From contig CP066681.1 in the NCBI GenBank assembly GCA_016432265.1, positions 1,576,342 to 1,640,341 of the forward strand: DNA of 64,000 bases. Reading direction: 5' to 3'. Numbering within the stretch: position 1 is the first letter of the stretch; every line of letters begins with the position of its first letter. Below, one piece after another: positions 9,570 through 18,117 of the stretch. Under the pieces are notes generated by a model. That model saw only the letters and a list, made by a program, of their open reading frames with translations. It did no database searches and was not told where the DNA came from. The translations under genes and the position numbers were made by a program. The stretch is from Micavibrio aeruginosavorus (GTDB lineage Bacteria > Pseudomonadota > Alphaproteobacteria > Micavibrionales > Micavibrionaceae).

Positions 9570-9595
9570 AGCCTCCCCATGGGAGGCTGTTTTGC
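9570..9595 (+). promoter_or_regulatory. Perfect 8-bp hairpin overlapping the nadD ribosome site
   Basis: AGCCTCCC (9570-9577) pairs with GGGAGGCT (9581-9588) over a three-base loop, and GTTTTG follows. It could end F0 transcription. Equally, its 3' arm contains GGGAGG, five bases before a TTG codon at 9592, so it could hide the nadD Shine-Dalgarno. The sequence supports the hairpin; the role is inference. Confidence 0.5.
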
Positions 9596-10218
9596 TAAAG
9601 ACCCCGATACATGTTCTTCAGGCTTCACTCTGGCATCAAAGCCGGGTAGGATTGCTGGGCGGCTCGTTCAATCCCCCGCATCGGGGACATATTCATATCA
9701 GCCGATGGGCCTTGCGCATGTTGCATCTGGATGCCGTCTGGTGGATGGTCACGCCAGGAAACCCGTTGAAAGATCCCGCCACCTACAAGCCCTTGCCGGA
9801 ACGTTTGCAAATGGCTCAGGATTGCCTCACTGATGACCCACGGTTGCTGGCCACGGATATAGAGCGCGCGCTGGGGACAGCGCGCAGCTATGATAGCCTG
9901 CAAGCCCTTACCAGACATTTCCCGCAAACGTCTTTTGCCTTCCTGCTGGGTATGGATAGCGCTTTAAGCTTCCACCGGTGGTACAGATGGCGAGACATTC
10001 CGCATCTGGTTCCGCTGGCCGTTTTTGGGCGCCCTCCTGCTGTGCAGATTGTCAAATCATGCCCTTTACGCCGCAGTCAGCAATATAAGCATGACATGCT
10101 GAGCCAGGCAGAATTCGTTGATCTGGCTCCTTCCCGCTGCTATTGGCTGCATGGGGGCCCGCTTGAGGATGTTTCTTCAACAAAAATAAGAAAATCATTT
10201 GAAAACAACGCATTATGA
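9592..10218 (+). CDS. nadD: Nicotinate-nucleotide adenylyltransferase
   Basis: NadD makes nicotinic acid adenine dinucleotide from NaMN and ATP in cytoplasmic NAD synthesis. GLLGGSFNPPHRGH is the nucleotidyltransferase HxGH-type signature, and the C-terminal SSTKIRKSF is the ISSTxIR motif. I prefer TTG 9592 (208 residues) because GGGAGG sits five bases upstream; ATG 9565 is in frame but has no ribosome site and would put the hairpin inside the coding region. The usual alphaproteobacterial neighbour rsfS lies downstream, here separated by two hairpins. Confidence 0.9.
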   Translation: MLKTPIHVLQASLWHQSRVGLLGGSFNPPHRGHIHISRWALRMLHLDAVWWMVTPGNPLKDPATYKPLPERLQMAQDCLTDDPRLLATDIERALGTARSYDSLQALTRHFPQTSFAFLLGMDSALSFHRWYRWRDIPHLVPLAVFGRPPAVQIVKSCPLRRSQQYKHDMLSQAEFVDLAPSRCYWLHGGPLEDVSSTKIRKSFENNAL

Positions 10219-10292
10219 TACTTGCGTCAGATTTATGAGTCTGGCTCTTGCGCTGCATGATTGCATAGGCAAGGCAAACAGGGGTAAAATAA

Positions 10293-10320
10293 AGTATGAG
10301 AGATGGTTCATACTTTTTTC
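10293..10320 (+). terminator. Rho-independent terminator after nadD
   Basis: AGTATGA (10293-10299) pairs with TCATACT (10308-10314) and is followed by six T residues. It lies 75 nt after the nadD stop. Confidence 0.6.
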
Positions 10321-10345
10321 ATGACAGCAAAGGAGGCGCCTGATA

Positions 10346-10456
10346 TTGAGACTTGGGCTTTTCGCCTTGTTGTCGGGAATGGTTGCAGTATCGCTGTCCT
10401 CAGACGGAAGCGCCACGATGCTTGAACATCGCGGCGCTTTTTATTATGGTATTTAA
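10346..10456 (+). CDS. Possible 36-codon leader peptide ORF
   Basis: TTG 10346 is preceded by AAAGGAGG with a nine-base gap. It opens a 36-codon frame beginning MRLGLFALLSGMVAVS, a short basic-hydrophobic stretch like an export signal, and ending at TAA 10454-10456. The frame runs through the strong terminator at 10409-10445, so its translation could affect that hairpin. It may be an attenuator leader, a tiny exported peptide or chance. No homologue recognised. Confidence 0.3.
   Translation: MRLGLFALLSGMVAVSLSSDGSATMLEHRGAFYYGI
10409..10445 (+). terminator. Rho-independent terminator or attenuator before rsfS
   Basis: AGCGCC-A-CGATG pairs with CATCG-C-GGCGCT over a six-base loop (10409-10438) and a T-rich tract follows directly. 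It stands about 40 nt before the proposed rsfS start and lies inside the small 10346 frame. Confidence 0.65.
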
Positions 10457-10485
10457 TATCATCCACAGCAGAGGAGGCTAAGGCC

Positions 10486-10863
10486 ATTTTAAACATCGTT
10501 GGAACGCAGGCGGACAGAAGTCCGGAAACGCTGAAATCCCTTATTGAACAATCGCTGGACGCTGACAAGGCAGAGCAGATTGAAACCATAGACCTGAAAG
10601 GTCAGACGGATATAGCCGACTATATGATTGTGGCCTCTGGCACCTCAACGCGTCATGTGGGCGCATTGGCAGAAAAAATCCAGGAACGGCTGAAAGCCCG
10701 GGGTTATGGCGATGTGCGGGCCGAAGGGCTGGCGGATTGCAACTGGGTTGTTGTCGATGCCGGCGATGTCGTCGTGCATATTTTCCGTCCAGAAGTACGC
10801 GAATATTACAATATCGAAAAAATGTGGCGTAACGGTCCGGGCTCACAGACCAAGATACACTAA
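10486..10863 (+). CDS. rsfS: Ribosomal silencing factor RsfS, apparent ATT start
   Basis: RsfS (DUF143/Iojap) binds L14 on the 50S subunit and blocks subunit joining in starvation. The core is clear: IDLKGQTDIADYMIVASG, then HVGALAEKI, then GDVVVHIFRPEVREYYNIEKMW at the C-terminus. Conserved sequence begins well before the first ATG (10624), yet from the upstream in-frame TGA (10423) to 10624 there is no ATG, GTG or TTG in frame. ATT 10486 has GAGGAGG eight bases upstream and gives 125 residues, a normal length. A CTG at 10531 is the other candidate. Heads the run rsfS-rlmH-envC-ctpA-deacetylase-rppH. Confidence 0.88.
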   Translation: MLNIVGTQADRSPETLKSLIEQSLDADKAEQIETIDLKGQTDIADYMIVASGTSTRHVGALAEKIQERLKARGYGDVRAEGLADCNWVVVDAGDVVVHIFRPEVREYYNIEKMWRNGPGSQTKIH

Positions 10864-10921
10864 ACCCCTGTGGTGATACCGCCCTTTCCTGTATAACCGC
10901 CTTTAAGGATGGTTATATCTG

Positions 10922-11362
10922 ATGCTGCGTATTGAAATCATTGCCGCCGGACGCCTGAAAAAAGGGCCTTTTGCCGATTTGAGGGATGAATATCTCAAGC
11001 GCATGGTATGGCCGGTTTCCATTACCGAGATCGAAGGTAAAAATGCTTCGGAAGAGCATGACCGCTTGCTGGAAAAAATAAGGGCAGGCAGCGTTTTGAT
11101 AGCGCTCGACGAACGCGGCAAAGTTCTGGGCAGCCGCGATTTTGCCGCCCGGCTCTCAAGTTTCTCCGAACAAGGGATCACCGATATCCAGTTCATGATT
11201 GGCGGCGCCGACGGCCTTAATGACAAGATACGTCAACGAGCGCGTTTTCTGTTGGCATTTGGCCCGCAGACATGGCCACACATGATGGTTCGCGTTATGC
11301 TGCTGGAACAACTTTATCGTGCCCAGCAGATTACCGCTGGACACCCCTACCACCGGGATTAG
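10922..11362 (+). CDS. rlmH: 23S rRNA pseudouridine-1915 N3-methyltransferase RlmH
   Basis: 146 residues, slightly shorter than the ~155 usual. RlmH is a small SPOUT enzyme that methylates pseudouridine 1915 of 23S rRNA in assembled 70S ribosomes, using SAM. Visible family features are the glycine-rich FMIGGADGL segment of the trefoil knot, MMVRVMLLEQLYRAQQI, and the C-terminal HPYHR(D) tail that contacts substrate. The usual partner rsfS lies upstream with a ~58-nt gap. The envC start lies 12 nt after its stop. Confidence 0.95.
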   Translation: MLRIEIIAAGRLKKGPFADLRDEYLKRMVWPVSITEIEGKNASEEHDRLLEKIRAGSVLIALDERGKVLGSRDFAARLSSFSEQGITDIQFMIGGADGLNDKIRQRARFLLAFGPQTWPHMMVRVMLLEQLYRAQQITAGHPYHRD

Positions 11363-11373
11363 CCTTGTTAACC

Positions 11374-12579
11374 ATGCGCGCCGTTATTTGCCTGCTTGCT
11401 TTGCTGTTTTTATGTTGGCCGACACCGTTTTCCACAACGGTTGCCGCCTCAGAAATCAAGGGCAGCCAAAAATCTCTTGAGGAAATCAAGAGCTTATTGG
11501 CGACGGAGCAGAAGAAGAAAGACGATCTCGCGCAAGAGCAGAAAGAGGCCGAAAAACAGGTTAAATCCACCAAATCTGAGATTGCCCGCCTGACAGCCAA
11601 CATCCGTAAGAATGAAAGCAGCCTCAAGGCGCTGGAAGAGCGCATGGCTATGCTGGAGACAGAACGCACGCAATTGAGCCAGAGGATGGAGAAAGACCAT
11701 GGGGCTATAGCGCGCACAGTGCTTGCGCTGGAGAGGCTGCGCCGCATGCCGCCAGAACTGATGATCGTCAAACCAGGTGCGCCACTGGAAACGGCGCAAA
11801 CTGCCATGCTTCTAAAACGCGTTCTGCCTGCCTTGCAGCATCGCGCCGACCTTCTGGGGCGTGACCTTGAAAGCCTGAAATTGATACAAGAGCAACTCGA
11901 AGCGGACAAAAAAGAAGTGTCAGCAACACGCTCACAACTTGCTGAACAAAAAGCCAAGCTTGACAAGCTGGCAGCTGAGCGGGAAAAGGCCTTTAAGGCT
12001 GCAAACAAAGCTTATAAATCTAGCGCCGCCCGGGCCGAACGGCTGGCCGCAGAAGCCGCATCATTAGGCGAACTGATGAAAAAGCTCGATGAGGATAACC
12101 GCCAGAAAACCTTCGACAGGAATGAAGAGTCCCGGACAAAACAGGCAAAGAGCGTCCCGTCAAGCCCGCATAAAAAATCAGGCGCGTTGGCAAAAGGCGG
12201 GATATGGCCAGTAAACGGAAAAATCCTCTCCCGCTTTGGAGAAAGGGATGAAATGGGTGCTGAAACTCAAGGATTAAAAATTGCTTCGTCCCCAGGGTCT
12301 ATTGTCGTAACTCCATTTGAAGGCACCGTTAAATATGCCGGAATTTTTCGGAATTATGGCCAATTGGTTATCGTTGAACACAATAGTGGCTACCACAGCC
12401 TATTGGCCGGCATGACACGAGCCAATGTCGGAATCGGGCAGGATTTAAAAGCCGGCGACCCCGTGGGATATATGCCAACCTCATCTTCCCAGGATACCCC
12501 TTCAACGCTATATTATGAACTCCGCTATAACAGCGAACCAATTGACCCCTCTTACCTTTTTGCTGATATAAAAACCTGA
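11374..12579 (+). CDS. EnvC-like murein hydrolase activator
   Basis: 401 residues from ATG 11374 (the longer frame from 11272 lies inside rlmH). A signal peptide at residues 1-27 (ICLLALLFLCWP core) precedes a long periplasmic coiled coil to ~260 and a LytM/M23 domain from about WPVNGKILSRFG. The M23 zinc ligands are not conserved: the usual HxxxD is ETQGLKI and the usual HxH strand is LYYELR. That fits EnvC, a non-catalytic activator of amidases in septal peptidoglycan splitting, rather than an active endopeptidase. Adjacent to ctpA as in many alphaproteobacteria. Confidence 0.88.
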   Translation: MRAVICLLALLFLCWPTPFSTTVAASEIKGSQKSLEEIKSLLATEQKKKDDLAQEQKEAEKQVKSTKSEIARLTANIRKNESSLKALEERMAMLETERTQLSQRMEKDHGAIARTVLALERLRRMPPELMIVKPGAPLETAQTAMLLKRVLPALQHRADLLGRDLESLKLIQEQLEADKKEVSATRSQLAEQKAKLDKLAAEREKAFKAANKAYKSSAARAERLAAEAASLGELMKKLDEDNRQKTFDRNEESRTKQAKSVPSSPHKKSGALAKGGIWPVNGKILSRFGERDEMGAETQGLKIASSPGSIVVTPFEGTVKYAGIFRNYGQLVIVEHNSGYHSLLAGMTRANVGIGQDLKAGDPVGYMPTSSSQDTPSTLYYELRYNSEPIDPSYLFADIKT

Positions 12580-12593
12580 AGGACTGCCTGACC

Positions 12594-14075
12594 ATGCTGT
12601 ATCGCTCTACTGTTTCCCGTTTGCTCCTGATGGCTGTGTGTTTGGGAGGGTTTTATCTTAGCTCGGGGATTTCTTACGCGCAGGACGGAAACAATGAGCG
12701 CATGGCAGGAGAGTCTGCGCAAGATACATCTGTCAGCAGCGCCAGTAACACCTACCAGCAACTCAACTTGTTCGGCGATGTTTTTGAGCGTGTGCGCGAC
12801 AAATACGTCGATGAGGTATCAGACGAGAAGCTGATCCAATATGCCATCAACGGCATGCTGATGAATCTGGACCCTCACTCCTCTTATATGGATGAAAAGG
12901 AGTTTGGAGACATGCAAGTGCAAACCCGGGGCGAGTTTGGCGGCCTGGGCATCGAGGTGACCATGGAAAGTGGCCTGGTCAAGGTTGTCTCCCCGATCTT
13001 TGATACACCTGCGTATAGAGCCGGAGTGCAGGCCGGAGACTTCATCACTCACCTTGACGACGAGGCGATTGTAGGCCTGACATTAAACGAAGCCGTTGAC
13101 AAAATGCGCGGTAAGGTCGGCACACCGATCAAGTTGACTATCCGCCGTGAAGAGGTGGCTGAGGCTATAGAAATTACTCTGGTGCGCGATATCATCAAGA
13201 TTGAATCAGTCAAATTCGAGTTGATCGGCAACGATATCGGCTATATCAGGATTACCACATTCAATCAAAATACGGACACAGGCGTTAAAAAAGCCTTTGC
13301 GGAATTTTCTTCCAACAAAGACGCCAAACTGCGCGGGATCATTCTGGATCTGCGAAACAACCCCGGCGGCCTTCTGGATCAGGCGATCGCTGTCTCCGAT
13401 TTGTTCCTTGATAAGGGGGAGATCGTATCGACCCGTGGACGCCACGCGCAAGACACCGAACGCGACAATTCAACACCGGGGGACATTACGAACGGCTTGC
13501 CTATTGTAGTTCTGATTAATAGCGGGTCGGCCTCAGCCTCGGAAATCGTATCCGGCGCATTGCAAGACCACCGCCGTGCAATTGTCGTGGGCACGCAGTC
13601 CTTTGGCAAAGGCTCGGTTCAGACCGTTATTCCCTTGCAAGGTCATGGCGCGATGCGGTTGACCACGGCCCGTTACTATACGCCCTCGGGCCGCTCTATT
13701 CAGGCCAAGGGTATCGAGCCCGACATCGTTATCGAGCAAGCCAAAATCGAGACGATCAAGTCGGAGCGCCTTTCCGAGGCTGATCTGCGCGGCGCGCTTG
13801 ATAATAAAAAACCTGACAAGGCTGCAACGGAATCTATAGTTGAAACTGTGAAAAATGCCGAAGATTCAGCCAAGCCAGACGACAAAAAGGATATGAAGAA
13901 ACTCACCAACCTTCAGGAAGACTATCAACTGGCGCGCGCTGTCGATTTAGTCAGGGGCGTGGCTTTATATGGCGCATCATTTAAGCCGGCAACAGAGTCT
14001 ACCCCCGCAGAAAGCGCCCCGGAGGTCACACCGGTTCCCGAAGGTGAACCCCCTTCTGCGCCGAAGGCTGAATAA
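12594..14075 (+). CDS. ctpA: Carboxy-terminal processing protease CtpA (S41)
   Basis: 493 residues with an N-terminal signal peptide (LLLMAVCLGGFYLSSGISYA). Residues ~95-185 form a PDZ domain (GGLGIEVTMESG). The S41 protease core follows with LDLRNNPGGLL and the catalytic serine in NSGSASASEIVSGALQDH; the partner lysine is in QSFGKGSVQT. A Lys/Asp-rich and Pro/Glu-rich tail after ~390 is poorly conserved. The enzyme trims C-termini of periplasmic substrates. It lies between envC and the deacetylase gene with gaps of 14 and 2 nt. A divergent paralogue is at 51124. Confidence 0.95.
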   Translation: MLYRSTVSRLLLMAVCLGGFYLSSGISYAQDGNNERMAGESAQDTSVSSASNTYQQLNLFGDVFERVRDKYVDEVSDEKLIQYAINGMLMNLDPHSSYMDEKEFGDMQVQTRGEFGGLGIEVTMESGLVKVVSPIFDTPAYRAGVQAGDFITHLDDEAIVGLTLNEAVDKMRGKVGTPIKLTIRREEVAEAIEITLVRDIIKIESVKFELIGNDIGYIRITTFNQNTDTGVKKAFAEFSSNKDAKLRGIILDLRNNPGGLLDQAIAVSDLFLDKGEIVSTRGRHAQDTERDNSTPGDITNGLPIVVLINSGSASASEIVSGALQDHRRAIVVGTQSFGKGSVQTVIPLQGHGAMRLTTARYYTPSGRSIQAKGIEPDIVIEQAKIETIKSERLSEADLRGALDNKKPDKAATESIVETVKNAEDSAKPDDKKDMKKLTNLQEDYQLARAVDLVRGVALYGASFKPATESTPAESAPEVTPVPEGEPPSAPKAE

Positions 14076-14077
14076 GC

Positions 14078-15253
14078 ATGTCCGCCAATGCGACTACTAC
14101 GCCCCGCTTCTCAGCCAAGGCCTTCGCTGCCGGGATTCTCGTTGTGCTGGGTGCCTATGCGGGGCTATTTACCTGGGTTACGCAAGCCGGGCCAGAAGTA
14201 CGCGCAAGGCGCGCAGCAGAAATACCTTCACGCACAGTTCTGATTGAACGCGCCTTGCCGCTAATGAACGGCAAGGTGTCTATAAAGACTGAATCGTACG
14301 GCCCTTTCTTGCCGCAGGAACCTCATATCCCGGAAACGGCAACCGAAACACAAACAGAACAGGCTCCTGTCAATGAAACATCACACGATGTGGGGGAACC
14401 TGCCCCTGAGAACCCGGATCAGACCCTGTTGAAAGATATCCGGAAATATTCCCATGGCATGTACATTGCCCCTGTCGAAGGACTGTATGAAGAAACCGAG
14501 CATGGCCGCCTGCCCGTTCTGCGCGAAGACGGGTTGAGCGCTTTCAAGGCCTATCGAAAACCATTTACCATTCCAGATGGAAAATCAGTTATCTCTATAG
14601 CCGTCAACGACATGGGGCTGTCGGCCAGGATCACTGAATCTGCAATCAAATCACTGCCGGAAGCGGTTACGCTGATTGTGTCCCCCTATGCTGATGGCCC
14701 GGATACGTGGACGAATGAAGCCCGCACAAGCGGGCATGAAGTTTGGCTTAGCCTGCCGATGGAAACGGCGAATTATCCCGAAACCGATACCGGGCCTCAT
14801 ACATTGCTGGTGGGTGCCCCCGAGCGCGAAAACCAGCAAAAGCTGGAATGGGTAATGGGGAGGGTCGTTGGCTATGCCGGGCTTGTTGCCCCCTATCAAC
14901 CTAAGTTTATGGAGTCGCAAAATGACGTGCGTCCTATACTCGGCAGCATTTACAAGCGCGGCATTGGCTTTATCGGCGGCTCAAAAGCCCCGGGTTCGAC
15001 GCCTGAGACTATGGCGTTAAGCATGAATGCTCCCTACTCAAGCATAGATGTGTGGATTGATAAGCCGGGAAACACGCCAGAAATAATTCAGGCATCGCTG
15101 CAACAGCTCGAAGCCCTCGCTAAAGAAAATGGTTATGCCGTCGGGGTTGTTTCCCCAGGCTCTGTCAGTTTCCGTGAATTGCAAACATGGATGGAGTCCT
15201 TAAAGGACAAGAATATCGTTCTGGCCCCTCTATCAGCCCAAACAGGATTTTGA
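14078..15253 (+). CDS. Divergent polysaccharide deacetylase family protein (YibQ/DUF610)
   Basis: 391 residues with one N-terminal hydrophobic segment (FAAGILVVLGAYAGLFTWV) and an acidic Thr/Glu-rich linker to ~125. The catalytic-fold region shows SIAVNDMGLSARITESAI (equivalent to the VIDDLG metal motif, here with Asn-Asp), LPEAVTLIVSPYADG, HEVWLSLPMET and the late VGVVSPGS. The family is related to NodB deacetylases but with altered metal sites, so activity is uncertain. It nearly always sits downstream of ctpA/envC, implying a cell-wall role. The gap to ctpA is 2 nt. Confidence 0.88.
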   Translation: MSANATTTPRFSAKAFAAGILVVLGAYAGLFTWVTQAGPEVRARRAAEIPSRTVLIERALPLMNGKVSIKTESYGPFLPQEPHIPETATETQTEQAPVNETSHDVGEPAPENPDQTLLKDIRKYSHGMYIAPVEGLYEETEHGRLPVLREDGLSAFKAYRKPFTIPDGKSVISIAVNDMGLSARITESAIKSLPEAVTLIVSPYADGPDTWTNEARTSGHEVWLSLPMETANYPETDTGPHTLLVGAPERENQQKLEWVMGRVVGYAGLVAPYQPKFMESQNDVRPILGSIYKRGIGFIGGSKAPGSTPETMALSMNAPYSSIDVWIDKPGNTPEIIQASLQQLEALAKENGYAVGVVSPGSVSFRELQTWMESLKDKNIVLAPLSAQTGF

Positions 15254-15260
15254 GCAAGAC

Positions 15261-15743
15261 ATGAGCACGGAGAAACACAGCCATCTGCCTTTCCGCCCTT
15301 GCGTTGGCATAACATTGTTCAACACTTCTGGAAAAGTTTTTGTGGGAGAACGTATAGATACGCCGGGAGCATGGCAAATGCCGCAAGGCGGCATTGACCC
15401 CGGTGAAACGGTTGAACAGGCTGCCATGCGGGAATTGCGTGAGGAAGTGGGCTCTGACAAAGCAGATATTTTACTGATTCATAACAAGACTCTACGCTAC
15501 CGCTTGCCGCCGCGACTGATAGAAAAGCTATGGGACGGCAAATACGGGGGGCAGGAACAGACATGGCTGGCGGCGCGCTTCAATGGAACAGATAGCGACA
15601 TCAATATCGCAGCCCATACGCCGCCTGAATTCCGCGCATGGCAATGGGTGGCCCTGCCCGATGTGCTCAGTCTGATCGTACCTTTCAAACGCGACACCTA
15701 CCGAGAAGTTATTAAAGCCTTCCGGCACCTGGCCCATTCCTGA
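15261..15743 (+). CDS. rppH: RNA pyrophosphohydrolase RppH (Nudix)
   Basis: 160 residues, typical length. RppH removes pyrophosphate from 5'-triphosphorylated RNA and so triggers RNase E-dependent decay. The Nudix box GGIDPGETVEQAAMRELREE begins about residue 41 and contains the metal-binding REEVG tail. The upstream RPCVGITLFN and W-Q-MPQGG elements and the terminal FKRDTYREVIKAF match the RppH/YgdP subfamily. It is the last gene of the operon and faces tolB across a bidirectional terminator. Confidence 0.95.
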   Translation: MSTEKHSHLPFRPCVGITLFNTSGKVFVGERIDTPGAWQMPQGGIDPGETVEQAAMRELREEVGSDKADILLIHNKTLRYRLPPRLIEKLWDGKYGGQEQTWLAARFNGTDSDINIAAHTPPEFRAWQWVALPDVLSLIVPFKRDTYREVIKAFRHLAHS

Positions 15744-15816
15744 AAATAATAGAGTCGTTTGAATTAAGAAAGGCAGTAGTGCCGGGTCTTTGATTCAAGA
15801 GACTTATGGGCTAATC

Positions 15817-15852
15817 AATAAAAAACCCTCTCTGCGGAGAGGGTTTTTTATT
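15817..15852. terminator. Bidirectional terminator between rppH and tolB
   Basis: AAAAAACCCTCTC and GAGAGGGTTTTTT form a perfect stem with a four-base TGCG loop. T-tracts flank it on both strands, so it can end rppH transcription rightward and tolB transcription leftward. Confidence 0.9.
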
Positions 15853-15870
15853 GGAACAGATCAAATCTGC

Positions 15871-17187
15871 CTATGGATTCACTGGCGACCATGCCGGGTC
15901 GGATCCATCCGCCGGGGTTTGCATCAGACGCTCATTATAGCCAGTCAGGTCTATCGTATAGACCTTGGCGGTGCGTGTGCCACCGCTAGGCGATTCCTTG
16001 AAGTAAGCCAGCACGCGACCATTAGGCGACCATGTCGGGCCTTCCACGTGATAGGCTGATGTAATCAGACGCTCTCCCGAACCATCGGGGCGGATCACAC
16101 CGATATAGAATTTGCCCTGATACATGCGGGTAAAGGCGATCAAATCTCCGCGCGGCGACCATACGGGGTTGCCGTAGCGGCCTTGCCCGAAAGTAATACG
16201 TTGCGGATTGGAACCGTCGGCGCCCATCACATAAATCTGCTGCGTGCCGCCACGGTCGGATTCAAAGGCTATCTGACGTCCGTCCGGAGCATAACTCGGG
16301 CTGGTGTCGATGGAGGGGTGATTTGTCAGTTTTGTAACTTTGCGCGACCTCAGATCCATCGTAAAGATATCGGAATTTCCATCTTTGGCCATGGACATGA
16401 TGACCTTGCTGCCATCAGGAGAGAACCGCGGAGCAAACGTCATTCCCTGGAAATCTCCCAGAACCTCCTGACGGCCCGTATCAATGTTGTAGATATAAAC
16501 CCGCGGCGTATCGTTGTAATACGCCATATATGTGATCATCTGAGAGTTGGGCGAGAATCGCGGTGTCAGAACCAGATACTTCCCGTCGGTCAGGTATTTA
16601 TGGTTATATCCGTCCTGATCCATGATAGCCAGGCGTTTGACGCGGGCGTTCGAAGGGCCAGTTTCCGAGATATAAACAATACGGGTGTCGAAGTAACCGT
16701 TTTCACCAGTAATCCTTTTGTAAATTTCATCCGAGATGATGTGCGCGATGCGACGCCAGTTTTGCGGCGTTGTCGTATAAGCCATGCCAATCATCTGGGC
16801 CTGACCGAAAACATCCCATAAGCGGAATTCAACCCGGGTGCGGCCATCGGCCGAACGTGTAACATGCCCGGTGACCAGAGCCTGACCGTTCACGGCGCGC
16901 CATTCAGCAAAGCGCGGGCCATCCTTGACCAGCGATTCAGGAGTCTGGATGAAACTGCGAGGATTGAGAGGCTTAAACAGGCCTGTGCGCTCAAGATTGG
17001 CCTCGATTACGCGTGGCATGTCGGTCGCCACGATCTGGTCTGCCCCAGCGTCGGCATAAAACGGGCTGATCGCAATCGGAAGAGGTTCCATATTCGCGCT
17101 GCCGATAGCAACGGTCAACTCAGCTTTGGCGCTGGAGATATTAACCAGCATCGCAAGTCCGAAAAGGGCAAGCCACAGGTGTTTCAT
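15871..17187 (-). CDS. tolB: Tol-Pal system protein TolB
   Basis: 438 residues with a signal peptide ([19 protein letters not shown]). The N-terminal alpha/beta domain is followed by a six-bladed beta-propeller, seen as repeated PD40 units: [55 protein letters not shown] and a final DPAWSPV. The periplasmic protein links TolA and Pal and helps constrict the outer membrane at division. It is the last gene of the ruvCAB-ybgC-tolQRAB strand; pal is not seen next to it here. Confidence 0.97.
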   Translation of the reverse strand: MKHLWLALFGLAMLVNISSAKAELTVAIGSANMEPLPIAISPFYADAGADQIVATDMPRVIEANLERTGLFKPLNPRSFIQTPESLVKDGPRFAEWRAVNGQALVTGHVTRSADGRTRVEFRLWDVFGQAQMIGMAYTTTPQNWRRIAHIISDEIYKRITGENGYFDTRIVYISETGPSNARVKRLAIMDQDGYNHKYLTDGKYLVLTPRFSPNSQMITYMAYYNDTPRVYIYNIDTGRQEVLGDFQGMTFAPRFSPDGSKVIMSMAKDGNSDIFTMDLRSRKVTKLTNHPSIDTSPSYAPDGRQIAFESDRGGTQQIYVMGADGSNPQRITFGQGRYGNPVWSPRGDLIAFTRMYQGKFYIGVIRPDGSGERLITSAYHVEGPTWSPNGRVLAYFKESPSGGTRTAKVYTIDLTGYNERLMQTPADGSDPAWSPVNP

Positions 17188-17202
17188 TCTTTCATCTCTT
17201 TC

Positions 17203-18096
17203 TTACAGCATTGAACTCGGGTCAAACCGGAAGACCATGGTCTTCCACAAATTGTATTTTTCTGGCGGCAGATCCAGCGGCGTACAGTATGGATGGCGCA
17301 GAGCCCTAAGGGCGCTGTCTGCCGCTGCGCGGAAGTAAGTGTCTGTGGAATAACGCATCTGGTCAAGTACCTGTGCATCGTGCACTGTGCGATCCTGATT
17401 GACAAATATCCTTATGTCAACGACCAGATTTTCCGCATATTTGGCCCCCGCCAGAACGTTCCAGCAATAGCCAAGCTGCTTTTGCAGACGAGCCTGGATT
17501 TCGTTGGCGGCCAGACGATCTGAGAGGCTAGCCATCGGAGACGGCGTTTCTCCCGCCATGGGAGCCTCTACCTTCTGCGCTCCGGCTACCGGCTTGGTTT
17601 CCTCAAGATTTTTAAGCAACGAGCTAAAAGCTTCCTTTTGTTCCTGCTGGATCACGGGTTTCTTCTCAGGAGGCTTTGGAGTTTCTCTGGGCTTCTCTTC
17701 AGCTTTCTTATCCGGGTCGGCAACATCGTCCGCCATAGGCTCAGGCGGTTTGGGTTTTTCCACAGGTTTAGGCTTTTCCAGCACCGGCTTTTGCGGAGCT
17801 TCTGCCGTATTGGTGGGTGGCTTGGGTTTGGGCTTCTCCTCCGGTTTTTCTTCCGGCTTGGGTTTTTCAACGTCAGCCCGCGCAGGGGCGCGGTCAGTTG
17901 TCGATAAATCGTCAACCGTTGCAATTTCAATCGGCACGGACTCAGGAAGAGCGTCAATATCAGGCCTGATATATGGCAGCCCCATCATGCAGACCGCCAG
18001 AATGACCGCATGGAAAACCAACGAGGTCGCAAGGGGCGTTTTCATCGTCCCTTGCACATCGATCACAGGTTCCTCATTCAGTACGGCGGCGATCAT
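17203..18096 (-). CDS. tolA: TolA-like energy-transducing protein
   Basis: 297 residues. One N-terminal membrane helix (TSLVFHAVILAVCMMGLPYI) is followed by a long Lys/Pro/Glu-rich domain (many KPKPPE repeats, ~75-165) and a small C-terminal domain containing QKQLGYCWNVLAGA and YFRAAADSALRAL. TolA spans the periplasm, coupling TolQR proton motive force to TolB/Pal. An in-frame ATG at 18045 is an alternative start placing the helix nearer the N-terminus. A long antisense frame over the repeats is an artefact of the Pro/Lys composition. Confidence 0.93.
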   Translation of the reverse strand: MIAAVLNEEPVIDVQGTMKTPLATSLVFHAVILAVCMMGLPYIRPDIDALPESVPIEIATVDDLSTTDRAPARADVEKPKPEEKPEEKPKPKPPTNTAEAPQKPVLEKPKPVEKPKPPEPMADDVADPDKKAEEKPRETPKPPEKKPVIQQEQKEAFSSLLKNLEETKPVAGAQKVEAPMAGETPSPMASLSDRLAANEIQARLQKQLGYCWNVLAGAKYAENLVVDIRIFVNQDRTVHDAQVLDQMRYSTDTYFRAAADSALRALRHPYCTPLDLPPEKYNLWKTMVFRFDPSSML

Positions 18097-18117
18097 ACCC
18101 CAAAGTCTCCGGGGCCA

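Noticed and set aside
16183-16821. 212-codon plus-strand frame
   Set aside because: Antisense over tolB propeller repeats; tolB has clear PD40 motifs and correct context.
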